Below, piece by piece: positions 1-4,832 of a stretch of 5,644 nt of DNA (its first letter is position 1; every line of letters starts with the position of its first letter). The notes under the pieces were generated by a model. The model ran no database searches and was not told the origin of the DNA. It saw only the letters and a program-made list of their open reading frames with translations. The DNA comes from an uncultured bacterium (GTDB lineage: Bacteria; Cyanobacteriota; Vampirovibrionia; Gastranaerophilales; Gastranaerophilaceae), in assembly GCA_900554095.1 (NCBI GenBank), contig USGC01000120.1:1-5644 (forward strand), given 5' to 3'. A program made the position numbers and the translations under genes.

Positions 1-67
1 AGATACCTACGTATTTCATAGGACGTATCCAGCTCAAATCCCCCCCCAACGATTGTCGTCTATTCAT
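1..67 (-). CDS. 5' end of an unidentified gene, cut by the left edge
   Basis: Only the first 22 codons are visible, starting at ATG 67-65 and reading MNRRQSLGGDLSWIRPMKYV and then GI. The start is well supported: GGAGG lies at 80-76, eight bases before the ATG, and a consensus-like promoter sits just upstream (100-128). Too little is visible to name a product, and I see no signal peptide or known motif. Codons 7-10 contain eight consecutive G (plus-strand C at 40-47). Losing one G would bring an immediate TGA. Gaining one would open another frame to the window edge, so length variation or a sequencing error here would change the protein. An in-frame ATG at 19-17, after the tract, is a possible second start but has no good ribosome binding site. 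Confidence is good that a gene starts here and nil for its function. Confidence 0.6.
   Translation of the reverse strand, partial: MNRRQSLGGDLSWIRPMKYVGI
40..47. repeat. C8/G8 homopolymer tract in the start of a coding region
   Basis: Eight C in a row on the plus strand read as eight G in codons 7-10 of the leftward gene starting at 67. Runs this long are unusual in AT-rich sequence. Near a gene start they are typical of slipped-strand contingency loci. The sequence alone cannot separate phase variation from chance or an assembly error. Confidence 0.5.
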
Positions 68-99
68 GTATTTTACCTCCTTTTTAACTCTTTAACTAT

Positions 100-128
100 A
101 TTATAATCTATTTGCCGGAATTTTTCAA
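100..128 (-). promoter_or_regulatory. sigma70-type promoter for the partial gene at 1-67
   Basis: On the minus strand a TTGAAA box (128-123) is separated by exactly 17 bases from a perfect TATAAT (105-100). Transcription should begin near 93-94, giving a leader of about 26 bases that carries GGAGG at 80-76. It lies directly beyond the terminator at 134-162, so the downstream gene probably has its own transcript. This is the strongest promoter-like sequence in the window. Confidence 0.85.
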
Positions 129-133
129 GTCCT

Positions 134-162
134 AATAAAAAAGCCCCGGTTATTTGCGGGGC
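134..162 (-). terminator. intrinsic terminator ending the leftward unit
   Basis: On the minus strand GCCCCG (162-157) and CGGGGC (148-143) form a perfect GC-rich six-pair stem around an eight-base loop. TTTTTT and then ATT (142-134) follow at once. This is a classic rho-independent terminator. It lies about 95 bases past the stop of the 379-aa gene and just before the promoter at 100-128, so it separates the two transcripts. Between the stop and the stem (163-257) I see no further gene. Confidence 0.88.
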
Positions 163-257
163 ATTTCCTACTTACACTAACTTTTTGCTCATTTTCTTCT
201 TGTTTACTTTCACCTAATATTTTTGAGGAATCACTATTATATCTTTTTTCAAAAAAG

Positions 258-1397
258 CTAGGCTGCTTTTTTATCTTTTGCCTGTTCTGCTTTTTCTTGT
301 TTTTCGGCCTCCTCTGGCAAATCTATTTCATTTTTAGATTTTGGAGGGATGCCGCCAAGTTTTTCGTGAATTTTCTGGATATTTTCCCAAACTTTCTGGT
401 TTGAACCAATTCCGAAGAAGGAGTTTTGTGCTGAAATTATCGCCATTACTTCTTCATCTATATCAATACCTTTTTCATCGGCTTTTTCCTGCAAGGCATC
501 CACAAGCTGATTTGTGTATTTATCTCTGGAAAACATCAGCTTAGTTTCGTTGTAGAGAGTTTCTACAAGAGTTTCGCCGTCGTACAAAGGCGCGATACTG
601 GTGTTCCAGGAATTCAAAACGTCTATAACGTTGTCTTTGTTAATTTTTGACATTGCACTGTCTAACAACTCAACGTTTGTACCCATACCATCAACCGCAC
701 TGTAAAGCGATCTTACAATTGTGCGGATAGCTTTTGGTTTAGAAGCTATTGGAGAAGATTGCGTACCTAAAGCTGTATTTGAATTTGTATTTTGTGAAGC
801 CTGGTCGTCATTAGAAGCATCATCCGCCTGCGAATGTCCCTGTGTATCGTCTACTGCGTCGTCATCATCTACAACCTCAGTGTTATCATCGCTGGTGTTT
901 CCGGCTTTTACTTCTGCAAGAATTTTTTCTGCAAGCTTTGCAACTGCTTTAGGAAGCTCATTTATTGTCTGCTGTATGCCAAGCATTGCATCTGCGACTG
1001 CTGCTTTGTCGCTTTCTGTTTTTAAATCATTTTTACAAGCCTCTAAATCTTGTCTTAATTTTTCTATTGCTTTCAAAACCTGATTAAGCTGATTTTTATG
1101 TTCAGCAGTCAAACCTTCTGTCTTCATAAGCTGTTCGGTTTTATTTTTCAGACTGTCAAGCTTCGTTGTTGAAGCTGAGTATGCCATGTTGGCTTGAACA
1201 ATCGCAGCCTGATTGCGGCCGTATTCCCTAGCTTGTTGTGCTGCCTCCTCGGTCAATCCCCCAGACGGCATTGGACTTGTATTAAATGCAAATAACGGAT
1301 TTGTATACGCAATGTGTGAAGGGCTTAGCAGCATGAAGTCTATGTTTGGATAGATACCAACATTGCTAAATAAATTGCTGATTTCCCAAGGTCCCAT
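258..1397 (-). CDS. Unrecognised 379-aa protein: coiled coil, acidic linker, annexin-like repeat
   Basis: I cannot name this protein. Its start is supported by AAGGAG about seven bases before ATG 1397. No signal peptide or membrane segment is evident, so it is probably cytoplasmic or exported by a non-classical route. In order: a Pro/Ser-containing N-terminus (1-47); an Ala/Gln/Lys/Glu-rich helical or coiled-coil part (about 48-165); a disordered acidic Asp/Asn/Ser/Gln linker (about 167-218, including VVDDDDAVDD); a helical domain (about 222-350); and a charged Lys/Glu/Ala tail. The domain begins IRTIVRSLYSAVDGMGTN. GMGT (237-240) is followed by 38 residues and then E279, the spacing of the annexin type II calcium site, and the surrounding helices suit one roughly 70-residue annexin repeat. 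Annexins usually have four, so calcium or lipid binding is only inferred. The gene may be cotranscribed with the upstream lipoyl-transferase gene and ends before the terminator at 134-162. Confidence 0.85.
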   Translation of the reverse strand: MGPWEISNLFSNVGIYPNIDFMLLSPSHIAYTNPLFAFNTSPMPSGGLTEEAAQQAREYGRNQAAIVQANMAYSASTTKLDSLKNKTEQLMKTEGLTAEHKNQLNQVLKAIEKLRQDLEACKNDLKTESDKAAVADAMLGIQQTINELPKAVAKLAEKILAEVKAGNTSDDNTEVVDDDDAVDDTQGHSQADDASNDDQASQNTNSNTALGTQSSPIASKPKAIRTIVRSLYSAVDGMGTNVELLDSAMSKINKDNVIDVLNSWNTSIAPLYDGETLVETLYNETKLMFSRDKYTNQLVDALQEKADEKGIDIDEEVMAIISAQNSFFGIGSNQKVWENIQKIHEKLGGIPPKSKNEIDLPEEAEKQEKAEQAKDKKAA

Positions 1398-1434
1398 TTC
1401 CGTCTCCTTAAATGTTTTATTCCCCGTACTTATA

Positions 1435-1493
1435 TAAAGGATTTTTTTCGCCTGGAATTGCTTTTTAAAAATACTTTTCGTAACAATCCTTTA
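1435..1493. repeat. 9-bp inverted repeat across the gap between two leftward genes
   Basis: TAAAGGATT (1435-1443) is the exact reverse complement of AATCCTTTA (1485-1493), with 41 bases between. One arm covers the TAA stop of the LipM-like gene. The other abuts a TATATAAG sequence that could be a -10 box for the 379-aa gene. There is no strong -35, and no U-run follows a GC-rich stem, so this is not a normal terminator. It could be a weak hairpin, an operator or chance. Confidence 0.3.
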
Positions 1494-2141
1494 CAATGAC
1501 GAAAATACAGATACTAAGCGCTCTAAGGTCAAACTTGGGTCAATTTCTTTAATTGAAATAATCTTTGAAATATCAGCAGGTTCATTAAAAATTCTCGCCA
1601 AAAGCGATTTGTCATAATCCATTAAAATCGAGCCGTGCTGCAAGATATAACCATTTTTTCTGCATTGAGCAGACCCTATAAGTTTTCGCCCCTTATAACA
1701 CAAGTCCGCGCCCGTTGATAACAGCATACAGTAATCAAATTTGGTATTTACCTCCGCTGAGGTACCAAAATCAACATCTATTTCAATTTCTTTTAATTTA
1801 TCAATGAGAATTTGCGAAATCTCTTTGTAAGACCCCCCAACGTTTTCGCCGTTTTTTAAAAACGAAAAAGGGCATATGAAGCTGTATGTAAGCTCCTTAT
1901 CATGCAAAAGCGCCCTCCCGCCTGTTAAGCGCCGTACAACATCAATATTATTTTTCTTTAGAAATTCCATATCCAAAAAATCACTTTTTTGATTTCGTCC
2001 AAGCGAAATACATGCCGGAGCCCAGCCGTAAAGCCTGAAAATAGGCTCTTGTAATTTATTTTCAATAGCGAAATCCAGCAAATCAGAATCTGTTTGCATA
2101 TTTTCGCGTCCGGATTTAACAGCATATGGTATGAATTTCAT
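1491..2141 (-). CDS. LipM-like octanoyl/lipoyl transferase (BPL/LPL family)
   Basis: This 216-aa cytoplasmic protein belongs to the biotin/lipoate protein ligase-like family, whose members move octanoyl or lipoyl groups to lysines of lipoyl domains (2-oxoacid dehydrogenases, GcvH). Visible signatures are NMQTDSDLL (14-22), RLYGWAPACISLGRNQ (36-51), the binding loop RRLTGGRALLHDKELTYSF (70-88), GRKLIGSAQCR (151-161) with K153, and LQHGSI (167-172). The ELTYS form and C138, placed where LipM has its acyl-carrying cysteine, favour a LipM-type octanoyltransferase over an ATP-using LplA ligase. That choice is inference. It is shorter than typical LipM (roughly 280 residues), mainly at the C-terminus. 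ATG 2141 overlaps the upstream stop by one base (TAATG). The nearest purine-rich site, AGGAAG (2160-2155), is rather far away, so translational coupling is likely. Its exported neighbours show no obvious link to lipoylation. Confidence 0.88.
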   Translation of the reverse strand: MKFIPYAVKSGRENMQTDSDLLDFAIENKLQEPIFRLYGWAPACISLGRNQKSDFLDMEFLKKNNIDVVRRLTGGRALLHDKELTYSFICPFSFLKNGENVGGSYKEISQILIDKLKEIEIDVDFGTSAEVNTKFDYCMLLSTGADLCYKGRKLIGSAQCRKNGYILQHGSILMDYDKSLLARIFNEPADISKIISIKEIDPSLTLERLVSVFSSL

Positions 2142-3034
2142 TACTTTTTGTTTTCTTCCTTATCACGGTCGGCGAGAACTTTTTCAAATTCTTTAAATGT
2201 TTCATTGCCGACAAACTGTTCAAGTGCCGCGCGTTTTGCCATATATTCGGATTTTGCCTTTGTTTGTTCATCGAGTGCTGAGCGGTAGTAGGCGTCGGTA
2301 ATTGTTATAACTTCTCTTGATTCATTCTGCGCTGCATCGTAATTCTTTTTGCGCTGAAGCACGACTTTATCAAGAAGCCCAACCATTTTGCGGGCGGTCA
2401 TGTAGTTGTAATAAAGATTAACCGTTGTCTGCTGAAGTTCCTCGATTTTTCTGACGAGAATAATCATGTCCGCATCTGTAACTCTGGTGTATTTGTAATT
2501 GAGGGCTTTTGTATCCTGCGACATAATTCCCAAAACGTTTCCGCCAAGCATTGAACCGGTTGCGATTAAAGGGTTTCCAATTCCGGCGCCTACCAAAGTT
2601 GACATGCTGGCAATTGTTGTCAAAACATTTTTTATAGATTTTTCATTTGGTTTATCGGCTTCTGGATTAGCAAGTTTATACAGCGCAAAACTTATTGTGT
2701 CGCTTTTTGAAGCAGCACCGCGCCACAACAATGACAAGTCGCCCATCATAGTTTCCTGATCATAATTAAGCTCTTTTGAAATCTCTGAAGATATTTTCTT
2801 TATGCTTAAATCAGCGTAGGTTAAGTCGCCTACATCAAAATCTGTTTCTTCTTTTTTTACATATTCTTTTTCTACAGCCTTGACTTCAACGTATTTTTTC
2901 TCAGGATCGTCCGAAAGCCCGGCTCTATATGCAGGCGATTTCGGAGCCGTAATATCCTCGAGCTTCACTTCCGAAAAAGCCGGAGCGCAAAAGGAAAGAA
3001 TGAGTAATGATACAAATATTCTTTTTAAAATCAT
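2141..3034 (-). CDS. Exported helical protein, paralogue of the next gene upstream, TolC-like hairpin
   Basis: This 297-aa protein of unknown function starts with a clear Sec signal peptide: Lys/Arg near the start, a hydrophobic core at 6-17 and probable cleavage near residues 19-21. A charged region follows (25-95), then the block shared with its neighbour, WRGAASKSDTISFALYKLA (104-122). Next come a Gly-rich hydrophobic stretch (about 138-171, several GxG/GG) and a long helical region (185-288) with LYYNY (207-211), KKNY (229-232) and ALDE (253-256). The helical region resembles one TolC-type outer-membrane-factor hairpin, but I see no clear beta strands or second hairpin, so it is not a full TolC. 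It may be a periplasmic or envelope coiled coil. Cys16 is not in a lipobox. ATG 3034 overlaps the upstream stop as ATGA, with AAAGGAG at 3048-3042, confirming the start and the operon. Confidence 0.85.
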   Translation of the reverse strand: MILKRIFVSLLILSFCAPAFSEVKLEDITAPKSPAYRAGLSDDPEKKYVEVKAVEKEYVKKEETDFDVGDLTYADLSIKKISSEISKELNYDQETMMGDLSLLWRGAASKSDTISFALYKLANPEADKPNEKSIKNVLTTIASMSTLVGAGIGNPLIATGSMLGGNVLGIMSQDTKALNYKYTRVTDADMIILVRKIEELQQTTVNLYYNYMTARKMVGLLDKVVLQRKKNYDAAQNESREVITITDAYYRSALDEQTKAKSEYMAKRAALEQFVGNETFKEFEKVLADRDKEENKK

Positions 3035-3861
3035 TTTTCTGCTCCTTTCACCAGGGCTGAGTTGAAGTTATATTGATATAAATTCAAATTATCAACAACC
3101 TTTTTTCCTGCCATGCGCTGCAATTCCAGGTGATACTTTTTGGCTGACTGCATGTAATAAAACTCGTCAAGCGCCATATTATCGTAAAGTGATGATGAAA
3201 TCGTTATTTCCAGCAAATCATCCGTCTCAAGCGCTTTGGAGTAATTTTTGTTATACAAAAGAAGCTTTGCACGTGTTTCTTTAAGCTGCGTCAGCGAGCT
3301 TTTGTAATTGTAATACGCGTCAATAATCTTGTCCTGCAAGTTCTCAATAAGTCCCGCAAGTTCAATCAACTCAGTATCCGTCAGAGGAATTTCCTGAGGG
3401 ATATTTTTTCTGTTAATAAGGTTTTGCGCCAATCTTCCGGCCGCAAAAGCAGACGACTGCACAAGATAATCCGCCCCGGTCATCATTGGCGCAAAAGAAG
3501 CTCCCGCAATTATTGCGTTAAGAGTTTTTGCCATCAAAGATGAGTGAATACGTCTTTGGCTTTCCGGTGTCGCAAGCTTTTTAAGTGCAAATCCGATAAC
3601 CTGATTATTTTCGACTGTACCTTTCCAGAGGTTTTCAATGTCTTCAAGATCCTTGTCCTTCTGCATTTTAACAAGCTCTTGCATCATCTGTTCATCTGAA
3701 ATTATAATAGATTCTTTCATCTTAACGTTAGATTTTGGTAATTCGATTTTCTGCGTTTCGACCTTGCCCAAGTTAACTTCGTCGGCTGCTATTAAATCAC
3801 TTCCAGCCTCCGCCCTCGCTATCCCTAATATTAAAATCAATAAGATTAAAAGCTTTCTCAT
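3031..3861 (-). CDS. Exported helical protein, first gene of the paralogous pair
   Basis: This 276-aa protein has a strong Sec signal peptide (MRKLLILLILILG, cleavage near ARA or AEA at 15-19), so it should reach the periplasm or envelope. It aligns with the following gene's product at a constant offset of 25 residues from LWKG (78-81; LWRG there) through FALKKLATPE (91-100; FALYKLANPE) to YYNY (183-186) and NKNY (204-207). A two-residue gap follows, then ALDE (230-233). An Ala/Gly-rich stretch (about 114-146) precedes a helical hairpin (about 160-255) whose pattern recalls half of a TolC-family protein. The function is unknown, and a role as partner subunits of an envelope complex is inference. 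No Shine-Dalgarno precedes ATG 3861. An extended -10 places the transcript start at about the first codon, so translation may be leaderless. Confidence 0.85.
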   Translation of the reverse strand: MRKLLILLILILGIARAEAGSDLIAADEVNLGKVETQKIELPKSNVKMKESIIISDEQMMQELVKMQKDKDLEDIENLWKGTVENNQVIGFALKKLATPESQRRIHSSLMAKTLNAIIAGASFAPMMTGADYLVQSSAFAAGRLAQNLINRKNIPQEIPLTDTELIELAGLIENLQDKIIDAYYNYKSSLTQLKETRAKLLLYNKNYSKALETDDLLEITISSSLYDNMALDEFYYMQSAKKYHLELQRMAGKKVVDNLNLYQYNFNSALVKGAEK

Positions 3862-3867
3862 AACAAT

Positions 3868-3897
3868 GTTATATCATAAGAAAAATAATAAATCCAA
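3868..3897 (-). promoter_or_regulatory. Extended -10 promoter of the paralogue/LipM operon
   Basis: The minus strand carries TGATATAAC: TG at 3876-3875 and the -10 box TATAAC at 3873-3868. A TTGGAT -35-like box lies at 3897-3892, 18 bases away. Only six bases separate the -10 from ATG 3861, so the expected start of transcription falls at or next to the start codon. That agrees with the lack of a ribosome binding site. Confidence 0.6.
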
Positions 3898-3950
3898 TGA
3901 CCGATAAACCTCTACATCTATTGATTGTTCTACGAATTAAGGGGCAAAAG

Positions 3951-3956
3951 TATAAT
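3951..3956 (+). promoter_or_regulatory. -10 box of the TPR gene
   Basis: TATAAT is perfect. No good -35 sits at 16-18 bases; TTGTTC at 3925-3930 would need a 20-base spacer. Transcription should start near 3963, just before the upstream ATG at 3965 and 16-17 bases before the better supported GTG at 3980. With the leftward promoter at 3868-3897 this makes 3862-3964 a divergent regulatory region. Confidence 0.55.
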
Positions 3957-3979
3957 ATATATTAATGAGAGGCTTTACT

Positions 3980-4726
3980 GTGGCAAAAAATACATCAAAA
4001 TCAAAATACATGACACATTCGGTTGAGAAAAAACAAAAAAGTTTTTTTGAACTTGCCGATGAATTACGAGAAAAAATGGCTTTCAAAGAAGCTGCAGCAA
4101 ACTATTTGAATGCAATAATGCTTTCACGCGCTGATGCTAAAGCTTATTACGGACTCGGCCTCTGCTGCAAGCACCTCGGAAACAACACAAAAGCTATAAA
4201 GTATTTTGATAAAGCCACAGAATTAGATGAAAATTTCTATGAAGCGTTTTTTGAACTTGGCGTCTGCCATCAGTTAGAAGGTATAGCGTGCGGCGCTATA
4301 AAAAACTTTGTCCGAGCCGTGCAAATCAATCCTGACAGCCCTGAAGCTATTTTACAACTGGGGATTTCCCATGAACTCTGCGAAGAATACGATATGGCTT
4401 TAATGATTTACCAAAAATTAATCGAAAATTCACCGGAATTTCTAAAAGCATACGAACATAAATCGTCTTTACTTATGAAACTTGACCGCTACAAAGAAGC
4501 TTCAACCGTTTTGAACGAAATGATAAAGTTAAATCCCGAAGAAAAAACCGCTTATGCCGGCATAGGCATTTGTTTTGACAAATTAGGCAAACGTGCCGAT
4601 GCACAAAGATATTACCGCAAATTCCTTTCATACGACCCAATATCGCATCAGGCACAGTTTGTCAAAACAAGATTGGAAAAGCTAAAGCAAATTAAAAAGC
4701 ACAAAAGCCCGTTTTCTATTGTGTAA
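3980..4726 (+). CDS. Six-repeat TPR protein
   Basis: A cytoplasmic tetratricopeptide-repeat protein with no signal peptide or membrane segment and no fused enzymatic domain, so it is probably a scaffold or adaptor with unknown partners. Six repeats in exact 34-residue phase are visible. Counted from the upstream ATG at 3965 they start at about residues 24, 58, 92, 126, 160 and 194, each with the small/aromatic pattern (for example AYYGLG, AIKYFDKAT, LNP-type ends). A basic tail follows (LEKLKQIKKHK). I prefer GTG 3980 because GAGAGG (3967-3972) lies seven bases upstream, giving a protein of 248 residues. From ATG 3965 the product would be 253 residues, with almost no leader after the -10 at 3951-3956. 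It diverges from the exported-protein operon and converges on the pilin gene. Nothing in the sequence ties it to either one. Confidence 0.9.
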   Translation: MAKNTSKSKYMTHSVEKKQKSFFELADELREKMAFKEAAANYLNAIMLSRADAKAYYGLGLCCKHLGNNTKAIKYFDKATELDENFYEAFFELGVCHQLEGIACGAIKNFVRAVQINPDSPEAILQLGISHELCEEYDMALMIYQKLIENSPEFLKAYEHKSSLLMKLDRYKEASTVLNEMIKLNPEEKTAYAGIGICFDKLGKRADAQRYYRKFLSYDPISHQAQFVKTRLEKLKQIKKHKSPFSIV

Positions 4727-4737
4727 TTTATTTGGCT

Positions 4738-4832
4738 TCTTTGCAGCTTCGCGCTTCTTACTCAGCTGCGTTATACGAGTTTCAAAACATTGCGTTTCCG
4801 CAATACTTCTCACTCTTTGCAGCTTCGCGCTT
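4738..4832. repeat. 19-bp direct repeats bounding a hairpin-rich segment
   Basis: The same 19 bases, TCTTTGCAGCTTCGCGCTT, occur at 4738-4756 and 4814-4832, 76 bases apart. Between them lie GCAGCT (4743-4748, inside the first copy) paired with AGCTGC (4764-4769), and a perfect hairpin at 4789-4804. The second copy is inside the pilin gene and encodes part of its last residues, ARSCKE. This looks like a dispersed or tandem intergenic repeat unit rather than a gene. The stretch 4727-4809 holds no open frame I would call. Confidence 0.5.
4789..4804 (-). terminator. GAAA-loop hairpin downstream of the pilin gene, weak terminator candidate
   Basis: On the minus strand ATTGCG, a GAAA tetraloop and CGCAAT form a perfect six-pair stem, five bases past the pilin stop codon. 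It is followed by GTTTTG rather than a proper U-run. A stable 3' hairpin is therefore more likely than a strong intrinsic terminator. Confidence 0.35.

Noticed and set aside
243..257. CTTTTTT/AAAAAAG palindrome just past the 379-aa gene as a terminator
   Set aside because: The stem is almost all A-T with a one-base loop. The GC-rich stem with T6 at 134-162 is far better.
166..257. Short frame GTG/ATG...KKKMSKKLV on the minus strand
   Set aside because: About a dozen codons, no ribosome binding site of note and low-complexity lysine codons in AT-rich DNA.
818..894. Acidic Asp-rich linker as EF-hand or RTX calcium sites
   Set aside because: There is no DxDxDG loop spacing and no GGxGxDxx repeats. 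Composition alone looks like a disordered linker.
721..1083. Open frames on the plus strand opposite the 379-aa gene
   Set aside because: They are Ser/Ala/Phe/Cys-rich mirror frames of a well-supported gene with a good ribosome binding site, and no promoter or ribosome binding site of their own is evident.
2975..3034. Lipoprotein signal in the 297-aa protein (Cys16)
   Set aside because: The residues before the cysteine are LSF, not a lipobox ending in Gly, Ala or Ser. An ordinary signal peptide fits better.
3911..3950. Strong -35 box for the TPR gene
   Set aside because: Candidates TTGATT (3921) and TTGTTC (3925) are 24 and 20 bases from the -10, outside normal spacing.
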